Assembly (NCBI RefSeq): GCF_024810105.1 | Contig: NZ_JANUDX010000002.1 | Coordinates: 434,001-498,000, forward strand | Direction of reading: 5' to 3' | Source of the DNA: Stenotrophomonas sp. BIGb0135 | Lineage (GTDB): Bacteria > Pseudomonadota > Gammaproteobacteria > Xanthomonadales > Xanthomonadaceae | DNA length: 64,000 nucleotides | Shown here: in pieces, positions 37,549 to 45,622 of the stretch | Numbering within the stretch: position 1 is the stretch's first letter | Layout: every line of letters begins with the position of its first letter | Translations under genes and position numbers: made by a program | The notes under the pieces: generated by a model | What the model saw: only the letters and a program-made list of their open reading frames with translations | Told to the model about the DNA's origin: nothing | Database searches by the model: none

Positions 37549-39780
37549 TTACAGCGTCCAGCGCAGGGTCGCCATCACGTTGCGCGGCTCGCCCCAGTAC
37601 ACGCCGTTGTAGAAACCGACGTTGCTGTAGTACTTCTTGTCGAGCAGGTTGTTGATGTTGAGCTGCGCCGAAAAATTCGGGGTGAAGCGATAGCCGGCGA
37701 ACACGTTGACCAGGTAGAACGCGTCCTGGGTGATCAGCGCCGATTCGGTGCGGCCGCTGGTCAGGTAATCGGCGCGGGGCTTGGTGCTGTTGCGGTAGAT
37801 CCTGCTCTGCCAGGTCACCCCGCCGCCCAGCGACAGCCGGTTTCCCGCAACGCCCGGGCGCCAGCTGGTGTTGAGGCGGAAGGTGTCCACCGGGTTGGTG
37901 GTGTTCTGTGCCACGCCGGCCTGGTTACGCACGGTGGTGTGGGCAAAGCCACCGGAGATGTTCCAGGTCTCGGTGATGCTGCCCTGGGTTTCCAGCTCCC
38001 AGCCCTTGACCTTGTTGCCCTTGCCGGTGGAGCGGTAGGCATCGGTGCCATCGGGCAACGCACCCGGCGGTACCGAATCGTCCACCTCGGCCACGTTGTC
38101 CTTCTCGCCCTTGAATACCGCAGCCGACGCATTGAGGCGACCGCCGAAGAACTCGCCCTTCAGGCCGGCTTCCCACATGTCGCCGACCACCGGCTCGAGG
38201 TAGCTGTTGTTGCGGTCGCGGTAGTTCTGCGGCTGGAAGATGTCGGTGTAGCTGACATAGGCGCTGAGATCGCGGCTGACGTCGTAGATCACGCCCAGGT
38301 AGGGCGTGAGCGAATCGTCGGGCTTGTAGCCGCCGCGGGTGGTGCCGGTGAGCCTGCCGGCCTCGTCGTGGGTGTAGGCCCAGGTGCGGGTTTCCCAGCT
38401 GCCGTACCGCGCGCCGACCACCGCCAGCAGCGGGTCGGCCAACTGCAGGCGCGCAGCCAGGTAGGCGGCCTTCTGCTTGAGTTCGTTTTCCGAGGACAGC
38501 CAGTCGTAACGGGTCACCGGCAGCGGGGGGACATCGCCGGTCCAATGCCGCCAGTCCGGGACCTGGTCGTAGGCGCCGGTGTAGTCGTAGTCGGCGGCGG
38601 GCACTTCGCCCTTGCGCACCGACTGGCCGATGCCGACCACCAGCTCATGTTCGCGGCCGAACAACTGGAACGGGCCGCTCGCATTGAGGTCGAACACGTT
38701 CATCCGGCTGCGCTCGGCGAAGTGCGAGATGAAGCCGGACACGCCGGTGCCGTCCGCGCGCGGATAGCCCGAGGCGCCGTACCAGACGTCGCCGTCGGTA
38801 TCGCGTTTGGCTTGGGTGGCGGCCGCCTTGAGCGACCAGCCGTTGCCCAGCTGCTGTTCCAGCCGCGCGAAGGTGGTCTTCTCCACGATCGGCCAGCTGC
38901 TCCAGGTGGCGGACAGGTTGGTCGAGCGCGGCAGGTTGGCCGGTTTGCCATCGGCGCCCCAGTACGGCACCACGCCCCAGGTGACGCCGGTGGTCCTGGG
39001 CGACTGGTAGTCATAGCCCACTTCCAGCAGGGTACGGTCGCCGAGGTCGGCCTGGACGATGCCGTAGAACACGTCCTTGTCCAGCGCGTAGACATCACGG
39101 AACGAATCGCTCTGCTGCTTGGCGGCGACAAAACGTGCACGCACGCGCCCCTCCAGCGCGATCGGGCCGCCGATGTCCGCTTCCAGGCGCTGGTTGCCCC
39201 AGCGGCCCACGGTGAGCCCGGCGCTCATCGCCACGTCGGTGGTCGGGCGCTTGCGCACCATGTTGATCGTGCCCGAGGGGTCGCCAGCGCCGGTGGTCAG
39301 GCCGGTGGCGCCGCGCACCACGTCAATGCGTTCGTAGATCACGCTGTCGGTGTTGGTCTTGAGCGACCCGCCGAACGTGTTGAGCATGCCGTCGATCTGG
39401 AAGTTGTTGATGGCATAGCCACGCGAGATGTAGCTGATGCGCTCGCTGTCGGTGACCGAGACATGCACGCCGGTGACCTGGCCCATCACGTCCGACAGCG
39501 CGTACAGGCCCATGTCATCCAGGCGCTGTCGGGTGACCACGGTCACCGACTGCGGCGTGTGGCGCAGCGACAGGTCCAGCTTGGTCGCGGTGCGCGCCTG
39601 CTTGACCGTGTACGAGGTGGGGATATCGCCGTCGGCGGTGACCTTGACCGTGTCCAGCGTGGTGGCGTCGGCCGGCGCGGCGTCTGCCAGCGCCATGGGG
39701 GCATGCCCGGCAAGCGCGGCGAGCAGGGCAAGGGCGAGCAGCGACGGTCGGGACGGCGGCGAGGCAGGTGCGGCAGACAT
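37549..39780 (-). CDS. TonB-dependent siderophore receptor
   Basis: Outer membrane receptor for ferric siderophores, 743 residues. The signal peptide (LLALALLAALAGHAPMALA|D) is followed by a TonB-box-like TLDTVKVTA, a plug domain (HTPQSVTVVTRQRLDDMGLYALSDVMGQVTGVHV, then GYAINNFQIDG and RIDVVRGATGLTTGAGDPSGTINMVRKRP) and a 22-strand barrel ending NVMATLRWTL. No N-terminal STN signalling domain is present, so it is not a transducer. The plug motifs are those of the FpvA/FhuE-like siderophore class. The ATG at 39780 has TTAGGA nine bases upstream; the Met three codons earlier sits directly on that site. A near-consensus Fur box lies upstream. Confidence 0.94.
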   Translation of the reverse strand: MSAAPASPPSRPSLLALALLAALAGHAPMALADAAPADATTLDTVKVTADGDIPTSYTVKQARTATKLDLSLRHTPQSVTVVTRQRLDDMGLYALSDVMGQVTGVHVSVTDSERISYISRGYAINNFQIDGMLNTFGGSLKTNTDSVIYERIDVVRGATGLTTGAGDPSGTINMVRKRPTTDVAMSAGLTVGRWGNQRLEADIGGPIALEGRVRARFVAAKQQSDSFRDVYALDKDVFYGIVQADLGDRTLLEVGYDYQSPRTTGVTWGVVPYWGADGKPANLPRSTNLSATWSSWPIVEKTTFARLEQQLGNGWSLKAAATQAKRDTDGDVWYGASGYPRADGTGVSGFISHFAERSRMNVFDLNASGPFQLFGREHELVVGIGQSVRKGEVPAADYDYTGAYDQVPDWRHWTGDVPPLPVTRYDWLSSENELKQKAAYLAARLQLADPLLAVVGARYGSWETRTWAYTHDEAGRLTGTTRGGYKPDDSLTPYLGVIYDVSRDLSAYVSYTDIFQPQNYRDRNNSYLEPVVGDMWEAGLKGEFFGGRLNASAAVFKGEKDNVAEVDDSVPPGALPDGTDAYRSTGKGNKVKGWELETQGSITETWNISGGFAHTTVRNQAGVAQNTTNPVDTFRLNTSWRPGVAGNRLSLGGGVTWQSRIYRNSTKPRADYLTSGRTESALITQDAFYLVNVFAGYRFTPNFSAQLNINNLLDKKYYSNVGFYNGVYWGEPRNVMATLRWTL

Positions 39781-39969
39781 GTCAGGCATTCCTAAGGGGT
39801 GAAGTGGCGTCAATGCAATCCATTGCGGGCCGCGCCGGGCGCGACGCCACGTTGCCGGCGGCAACACCGGCAGGTACGGAATCGAAGCAGGGGATGTACG
39901 CGGGGCGCAGGCGGCGAGGCACGCAGGGTGGCGTCGGAGCCGATGGGCTGGGCGTACACCCATTGCCTG

Positions 39970-39985
39970 AATGATAGTCATTATC
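39970..39985. promoter_or_regulatory. Fur box between the receptor and PLP enzyme genes
   Basis: AATGATAGTCATTATC matches the last 16 bases of the Fur consensus GATAATGATAATCATTATC at 15 positions. It lies about 190 bases upstream of the receptor and 82 bases upstream of the PLP enzyme, so iron could repress either or both. The rest of the 286-base intergenic region shows no gene. Confidence 0.85.
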
Positions 39986-40066
39986 ATTTCGTTCGGCAAG
40001 CGTCCTGCATGGGTTCGACACGTCGGCGTGGCCATACTGGCGTCCCCGAACACAACAGGAAAATCG

Positions 40067-41296
40067 ATGAGCGATCCGGTGGCGCTGCCTGCAATCGATG
40101 GGCGCTCGCCTGCGCAACTGGCCGGCGACGAGGCCTGGTGGGGGCAGGTGCGCGCGCTGTACGACCTCACCGACGAGGTGGTCATGCTCGACAACGGCTA
40201 CTGGGGGGCGATGGCGCGGCCGGTGCTGCACGCCTACCAGCAGGCCACGGCCACGGTGAACGCCGGCAACGCCTGGTTCGGGCGGCTGGCGTTCCCGCCG
40301 CTGTTCGACCAGGCCCGCGTGCAGCTGGCCGAGGCCCTCGGCGTGGAGACCGATGAGATCGTGCTCACCCGCGGCGCCACCGAGGCGATGCAGGCATTGA
40401 TCGGCGGCTACAACGCGCTGGCCCCGGGGGACGGCGTGCTGTACGCCGATACCGACTACGACAGCATGATCGCGGCGATGCAGTGGTTGCGGGCGCGCCG
40501 CGGGGTGGAGGTGCAGCACATCGCGCTGCCCGAGCCATTCGACCATGACAGTGTGATCGAGGCCTATCGCCAGGCGCTGGCGCGCTACCCGCGCACGCGG
40601 CTGTTGCTGCTTACCCAGGTCAACCACCGCAACGGCATGCTGCTGCCGGTGGCCGAGATCGCCGCGATGGCGCGTGCCGCAGGCGTGGAGGTGATGCTGG
40701 ATGCCGCGCATGGCATCGGCCAGGTGGAGACGCCGCTGCGCGCACTCGGCGTGGATTTCGTCGGCATCAACCTGCACAAGTGGATCGGTGCGCCGGTGGG
40801 GATGGGGGCGATGTACGTGCGCCGTGGCCGCGTACGTGACCTCGACCCCTACATGGGCGAAGCCGACCACGATGACATCGGTACCCGCATCCACACCGGC
40901 ACGGTCAACTTCGCCGCCTACCTGGCGCTGCCGGTCGCGCTTGAACTGCACCAGCGGATCGGCGTGGCCAACAAGCGCGCCCGCCTGCTGTACCTGCGCA
41001 ACCGCTGGCTGGAGGCGCTGGCCGGGGACGATCGCGTGCAACTGCTGGCATCGCCCGACCCGCGCCTGTCCAGCGCGATCGCGTCCTTCCGCCTGCGCGG
41101 GCAGGCCAGCATGGCCGCCAACACGGCCACCGCCGAGCGCATGGTCCGGCAGTCCGGTGTGTTCGTGGTGCCGCGCGACGGGCTGGCCTCCGGTGCCTGC
41201 CTGCGCGCCACCCCGGGCATCTTCAGCACGCCGGCGCAGATGGACGCGCTGGTGGCGGCGGTGCGGGCGCTCAGCGCGTCGCGCACGCCTTCTTGA
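40067..41296 (+). CDS. Class V aminotransferase-fold PLP enzyme
   Basis: 409-residue PLP enzyme of the isopenicillin N epimerase/cysteine desulfurase-like class V family. Motifs are TRGATEAMQALIGGY, the PLP-contacting VMLDAAHGIGQ and the Schiff-base Lys238 in NLHKWIGAPVG. No C-terminal active-site cysteine loop of a desulfurase is evident, so an epimerase, kynureninase-like or aminotransferase role is more likely. The ATG has AGGA six bases upstream. It is divergent from the siderophore receptor and shares the Fur-box region, which hints at an iron-related role, unproven. Its 3' end overlaps the convergent DUF4124 gene by 26 bases. Confidence 0.87.
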   Translation: MSDPVALPAIDGRSPAQLAGDEAWWGQVRALYDLTDEVVMLDNGYWGAMARPVLHAYQQATATVNAGNAWFGRLAFPPLFDQARVQLAEALGVETDEIVLTRGATEAMQALIGGYNALAPGDGVLYADTDYDSMIAAMQWLRARRGVEVQHIALPEPFDHDSVIEAYRQALARYPRTRLLLLTQVNHRNGMLLPVAEIAAMARAAGVEVMLDAAHGIGQVETPLRALGVDFVGINLHKWIGAPVGMGAMYVRRGRVRDLDPYMGEADHDDIGTRIHTGTVNFAAYLALPVALELHQRIGVANKRARLLYLRNRWLEALAGDDRVQLLASPDPRLSSAIASFRLRGQASMAANTATAERMVRQSGVFVVPRDGLASGACLRATPGIFSTPAQMDALVAAVRALSASRTPS

Positions 41297-41669
41297 TCTC
41301 GTCGTCGATGCGCGGCGGCGGTGCGCGCCCGAAGGCCTCGCTGATCTCGCGGCGCATGCGCAGGTCCTCGCATTTCTCCGGGTCCACCGCGCCATCGATG
41401 ACGGTGCCACGCACCGCCGGCTGGCCCCGGCCGGCGTCGGCCTGCATGCGCCGGCGCGCGTCGTACAGCTCGCGCTGGGCGCGGCTGCGCTCTTCCCAGG
41501 TGAGGTTGGGGTCCTTGGTGATCGGCCGGGTCACGCCGGTATCGTGCTCGGGCGCGCAGGGCACGGTCTGGTAGCTGGTCTGGCCGCCGGCCAGGCATTT
41601 GTAGACGCGCCCGGCATGGGCGCTGCCGGCCAGCGCACACAGCGCCAGCACGAAAATGGTTCGTCGCAT
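41271..41669 (-). CDS. DUF4124-domain exported protein
   Basis: 132 residues with a signal peptide (MRRTIFVLALCALAGSAHA|G) and an N-terminal DUF4124 motif (RVYKCLAGGQTSYQTVPC), then an Arg-rich helical segment (WEERSRAQRELYDARRRMQAD) and a C-terminal domain with one more cysteine pair (EKCEDLR, KKACATR). Family function is unknown; members are periplasmic and common in Xanthomonadaceae. The ATG at 41669 has GGGGGAA upstream. It is convergent with and overlaps the PLP enzyme gene. Confidence 0.85.
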   Translation of the reverse strand: MRRTIFVLALCALAGSAHAGRVYKCLAGGQTSYQTVPCAPEHDTGVTRPITKDPNLTWEERSRAQRELYDARRRMQADAGRGQPAVRGTVIDGAVDPEKCEDLRMRREISEAFGRAPPPRIDDEIKKACATR

Positions 41670-41766
41670 GATTCCCCCTGTGGGCCACTCCGGCCCGGAA
41701 TGCGCGGCAGAATACGCGAACCATTTCACAAAAACACCCGGTCAATTCGTCAACCGGCTGGCCGTG

Positions 41767-43059
41767 CTACCAGTGCATCCACACCGTCAGCGCGTGCAGC
41801 AGCAGGCCGATCAGGCCACCGACCAGGGTGCCGTTGAAGCGGATGAACTGCAGGTCGCGGCCGACGCTCAGTTCCAGTTGTTCGACCAGGTGGCGCTCGT
41901 CCCAGCCCTTGACGGTCTGTGCGATGTGCTGGGTGACGCCCTCGCGCAGGCGGCTGGTGAGCCGTTCGGCGCCGTCCATGAGGTGCTGGTTGAGTGCCTC
42001 GCGCAACGAGGGATCGTCCTGCAGGGCCTGGCCGACCGAGGCCAGGCTGCGGCGCAGGTGGCCGGCGAGCGCGGAGTCTTCGCTGGAGAGGTCGGCGCGC
42101 AGGCTGGCGTGGATGCGCTCCCACAGCCCCTGCACATAGTCCTGCACGGCCGGGTGGTCGATCACCTGCTGCTTGATCTGGTCGATCTTCCCGGCCAGCG
42201 CCGGGTCGCTGCGCAGGCGCTGGATATAGTCGGCCAGCCAGGTCTCGTAGTCGCGGCGCAGCGGATGCTCGGGCTGGGCCAGGATCTGCTGCAGCTCGCC
42301 CAGCACCGCGTGCGCCATGCGCTCGGCCAGGCTGTCGCCGATCTCGTCGATCGGCTTGACCCAGTTCACCGTGCTGGCCAGCTTGGGCCATTCGCGCTGG
42401 ATGTAGCGCACGATGAGTTCGGAGGCGCGCTGTTTGACCGCGGGGGTGTCCAGCCACTCGCCGACCCGGGTCAGGCCTTCATCGAGCACGCGCTGGTGGC
42501 GGTTGTCGGCGGTGAGCAGGCCGAGCAGTTCACCGGCGGTCGCCGCGGCATTCCACTGCCGCAACTGCTGGATCACGAAGCCCTGGATGCTGCGCCGGAC
42601 CGCGGCCTCGTCGAGGAAATCCAGCGCCTGCAGGGCCCAGCCGCGGGCCATGTCGGCCAGCAGCCTGGAGCGCGCCGGATCGGCCAGCCAGCTGCCGAGC
42701 CGGCTGGCCGGGTCGAAGACCTGCAACCGCGCCAACAGCGCCTGCGGTTCCAGGAACTGGTCGCGCACGAACACCGCCAGGCTGTCGGCGATGCGCTCCT
42801 TGCTGTGCGGGATGATCGCGGTGTGCGGGATCGGCAGGCCGAGCGGACGGCGGAACAAGGCCACCACCGCGAACCAGTCCGCCAGCGCGCCCACCGCGGC
42901 GGCCTCGCAGAAGGCCGAGACCCAGGCCCAGATGCCGCGTTCGCCCTGCAGGTGGCTGATCACAAAGCCGGCCAGCATCGCCAGCAGCATGGCCAGCGCG
43001 ATCAGCTTGAGGCGGCGTAGTTGGGCGCGGCGCGGGTCGGGGGATGAGATGGGCGTCAT
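41767..43059 (-). CDS. DUF445 (YjiN-like) membrane protein
   Basis: 430 residues. Two TM helices near the N-terminus (LKLIALAMLLAMLAGFVISHL and the WVSAFCEAAAVGALADWFAVVALFRRPLG block that defines DUF445), a long helical cytoplasmic or periplasmic region, and a C-terminal TM (FNGTLVGGLIGLLLHALTVWMHW). This matches E. coli YjiN in size and layout. No function is established for the family. Confidence 0.9.
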   Translation of the reverse strand: MTPISSPDPRRAQLRRLKLIALAMLLAMLAGFVISHLQGERGIWAWVSAFCEAAAVGALADWFAVVALFRRPLGLPIPHTAIIPHSKERIADSLAVFVRDQFLEPQALLARLQVFDPASRLGSWLADPARSRLLADMARGWALQALDFLDEAAVRRSIQGFVIQQLRQWNAAATAGELLGLLTADNRHQRVLDEGLTRVGEWLDTPAVKQRASELIVRYIQREWPKLASTVNWVKPIDEIGDSLAERMAHAVLGELQQILAQPEHPLRRDYETWLADYIQRLRSDPALAGKIDQIKQQVIDHPAVQDYVQGLWERIHASLRADLSSEDSALAGHLRRSLASVGQALQDDPSLREALNQHLMDGAERLTSRLREGVTQHIAQTVKGWDERHLVEQLELSVGRDLQFIRFNGTLVGGLIGLLLHALTVWMHW

Positions 43060-43130
43060 CGGTCCAGTCTACCCATCCCCGCATGAGCGTTCGGTGGTGC
43101 CGGCCGCACCCCCTCCGACGAAGTACCGCC

Positions 43131-43202
43131 GTGCCGGCCGTTGGCCGGCAACCACGTTCATCCCGCCGCGCGTTGAGGCGGGTGCCGGCCAACGGCCGGC
43201 AC
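43131..43202. repeat. Inverted pair of GTGCCGGCC palindromes
   Basis: GTGCCGGCC-GTT-GGCCGGCA (43131-43150) and GTGCCGGCC-AAC-GGCCGGCAC (43182-43202) are each palindromic and are inverted relative to each other, with CCCGCC...GGCGGG between. The whole 72 bases could fold as one long hairpin. Confidence 0.78.
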
Positions 43203-43206
43203 GACC

Positions 43207-44082
43207 TCAGGCCTCGGCCAACTGCCTGCGCAGCGCGGCCAGCTGCTGGCGCAGGGCGTCGTTTTCCAGGGTCAGGGCGATTACGCGCTGGCGCAGCTCG
43301 GCCGGGCCTTCGCCCAGCGCAGTGAGCGCCTCGGCGATCTCGGCCTCCCGGCTCGGGTCGATTTCCATGCCGTCATCGGCGCTGTGCAGCACCTCCTGTA
43401 CCGGCTTGCGCGGCTTGCGCTTGGCCTCGCGCACGCGCTTGGCCGCCTGCTTCAGTTCGTCCTTGCCGCCGACCGCCGCCGCGCGCTGCTCCTCTTCGGG
43501 CAGGTCGGCCACCGCCGCGGCCGCGCTGATCGAGATGACGCCGGTCTTGACCGCTTCGACCAGCTCCGGCGCGGCCTGCTTGTGGATGCGCTCGATCATC
43601 GTCACCTGACTGCTGCTCAGGCGGGCCTCGCGCGCCATGTCGGCACGGCTGACCTTCGGGGCCGGTGCCCACGGCGGGCTGTCTTCATCGCTGGCCACGG
43701 CGGCATCGGCAATCTCGCCGTCGCTTTCCTTCTGCAGCTCGGCCTGCTCGATACGGTGGCGCTCGGCCAGGATGTCGCGCTTGCGCAGGGCCAGCACGCC
43801 ACGCTGGAAGTCCGAGACGCTGCGCCGGCCCAGGTGCTGCTCGATCATCCACAGGTGCACGTCGTCCATCGACTGGAAGCGCGTGTTCTGCACGGTCTGG
43901 AACGGCAGCCCGTGCTTCTGGCAGATGCCGTAGCGGTTGTGTCCGTCCACCAGCACATCACCCCACAACACCAGTGCATCGCGGCAGCCTTCGGCCAGGA
44001 TGCTGCGCTCCAGGGCGTCGTGCTCGTCGGGGGTCAGGGGATCGATGTAGGCCTTGAGTTCTTCTTTGACGACAATGTCCAT
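43207..44082 (-). CDS. ParB-like nuclease-domain protein (orphan)
   Basis: 291 residues. The N-terminal 90 residues are a ParB/Srx-type domain (VVKEELKAYIDPLTPDEHDALERSI, then DALVLWGDVLVDGHNRYGIC with the DGHNR motif). A helix-turn-helix-like segment follows (VSRADMAREARLSSSQVTMIERI) and the C-terminus is a coiled coil (LTLENDALRQQLAALRRQLAEA). No parA partner or parS cluster is seen nearby, so it is not the chromosomal segregation ParB. It may be a domesticated plasmid partition/replication protein or a nucleoid-associated regulator. The gene stands alone between palindromic repeats and an aminotransferase. Confidence 0.8.
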   Translation of the reverse strand: MDIVVKEELKAYIDPLTPDEHDALERSILAEGCRDALVLWGDVLVDGHNRYGICQKHGLPFQTVQNTRFQSMDDVHLWMIEQHLGRRSVSDFQRGVLALRKRDILAERHRIEQAELQKESDGEIADAAVASDEDSPPWAPAPKVSRADMAREARLSSSQVTMIERIHKQAAPELVEAVKTGVISISAAAAVADLPEEEQRAAAVGGKDELKQAAKRVREAKRKPRKPVQEVLHSADDGMEIDPSREAEIAEALTALGEGPAELRQRVIALTLENDALRQQLAALRRQLAEA

Positions 44083-44161
44083 GCAATCCGGTACGCGAGC
44101 GAAACGTGACCGACCATTGTAAGGATCGCGGCGGTCGCCGTCGTCGCCCGGGGATTCAGGC

Positions 44162-45514
44162 TCAGCCGGTGGCGTTGATCATGTCGCCCAGGATCTCCAC
44201 GATCCGGTCGATCTGCGCCTTGTCGATGATCAGCGGCGGCGACAGCGCGATCACGTCGCCGGTACAGCGCACCAGCAGCCCGCCGTCGCGGAAGCAGCGC
44301 TCGAACACCTCGTAGCCGCGCGCGCCCGGGGCATCCTTGCGGGGCATCAGTTCCACCGCGCCGACCAGCCCGAAGTTGCGGATGTCGATCACGTGCGGCA
44401 GCCCGCGCAGGCTGTGCAGCGCCGACTGCCAGTACTCGCCCAGTTCGATCGCGCGCTCGAACAGGTGCTCCTCGGCGTAGGTGTCCAGGGTGGCCAACGC
44501 GGCCGCGCAGGCCAGCGGGTGGGCCGAATAGGTATAGCCATGGAACAGCTCGATCGCCGCCGGCGGGCCCTGCATGTAGGCGGCATGCACCGCATCGGAG
44601 ACCAGCGTGGCGCCCATCGGCACCGCGCCGTTGGTGAGCCCCTTGGCGAGGGTCATCAGGTCCGGAGTGACCCCGAAGCGCTGCGCGGCGAAGGCGTTGC
44701 CGACCCGGCCGAAGCCGGTGATGACCTCGTCGAACACCAGCAGGATGCCGTGCTGGTCGCAGATTTCGCGCAGCCGTTGCAGGTAGCCCGGGGCCGGGAG
44801 GATCACCCCGGCCGAGCCGGCCACCGGTTCGACGAACACCGCGGCAATGGTGGAGGCATCATGCAGCGCGATCAGCCGCTCCAGGTCCTCGGCGAGCTCG
44901 GCACCGTTGCGCGGCAGGCCGGGGCTGAACGCGTTGCGTTGCAGGTCCAGGGTATGCCGCAGGAAATCGCTGCCGGCCAGCAACGCGCCAAACTGCTTGC
45001 GGTTGTTGGGCAGACCGCCGATCGACAGGCCGCCGAAACCGACCCCGTGGTAGGCCTTTTCGCGCCCGATGAAGCGCGTGCGCTGGCCCTCGCCGCGCAG
45101 GCGGTGGTAGCCGAGCACGATCTTCATCGCGGTATCCACCGCTTCGGAGCCGGAGTTGCTGAAGAATGCGTGGTTGAGCGTTGCCGGGGCCAGCGCGGCC
45201 AGCCGCTGGGCCAGCACGAAGGGCAATGGCGAGCCCATCTGGAAGGGCGGGGCGAAGTCCAGCGTGGCGGCCTGCTGCTGGATGGCCTGCACGATCCGCG
45301 GGCGGGCGTGGCCGGCATTGCAGCACCACAGCCCGGCGGCGGCATCCAGGATCGGGCGGTCGTCGACATCGTGGTAGTACATGCCCTCGGCCCGCACCAG
45401 CAGGCGTGGCGCGGCCTTGAACTGGCGGTTGGCGCTGAACGGCATCCAGAACGCCTCCAGCGACTCGGGGCGCTGCTGGGACAGGGACGACAACGGGCTT
45501 TCGGCACGGCGCAT
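44162..45514 (-). CDS. Class III aminotransferase, putrescine/omega-amino acid-pyruvate type
   Basis: 450-residue PLP aminotransferase. Motifs are the PLP-binding FFSNSGSEAVDTAMKI, LLVFDEVITGFGR and the Schiff-base Lys291 (TLAKGLTNGAVPMG). The active-site entrance W/F pattern (FWMPFSANRQFK) is typical of beta-alanine/omega-amino acid:pyruvate transaminases and SpuC-like putrescine transaminases. The ATG at 45514 has GGAG six bases upstream and is preferred over a TTG two codons earlier. It is divergent from a PuuC-like dehydrogenase, which suggests it makes the aldehyde or GABA-level conversions in putrescine degradation; the substrate is inferred. Confidence 0.9.
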   Translation of the reverse strand: MRRAESPLSSLSQQRPESLEAFWMPFSANRQFKAAPRLLVRAEGMYYHDVDDRPILDAAAGLWCCNAGHARPRIVQAIQQQAATLDFAPPFQMGSPLPFVLAQRLAALAPATLNHAFFSNSGSEAVDTAMKIVLGYHRLRGEGQRTRFIGREKAYHGVGFGGLSIGGLPNNRKQFGALLAGSDFLRHTLDLQRNAFSPGLPRNGAELAEDLERLIALHDASTIAAVFVEPVAGSAGVILPAPGYLQRLREICDQHGILLVFDEVITGFGRVGNAFAAQRFGVTPDLMTLAKGLTNGAVPMGATLVSDAVHAAYMQGPPAAIELFHGYTYSAHPLACAAALATLDTYAEEHLFERAIELGEYWQSALHSLRGLPHVIDIRNFGLVGAVELMPRKDAPGARGYEVFERCFRDGGLLVRCTGDVIALSPPLIIDKAQIDRIVEILGDMINATG

Positions 45515-45622
45515 CGGCAACTCCGCAGGGACCGGATGGTCACGACTCTATCGCAGATGCGTCACGGCGCGGGGCCGGCGCGCTGGGTATAAAGGGGGCC
45601 GATACCGCTGCTGGAGACCGTG

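Noticed and set aside
43207..44082. Chromosomal segregation ParB
   Set aside because: No parA, no parS-like cluster and no origin-proximal genes (gidA/gidB, dnaA) are present, and the protein architecture differs after the N-terminal domain.
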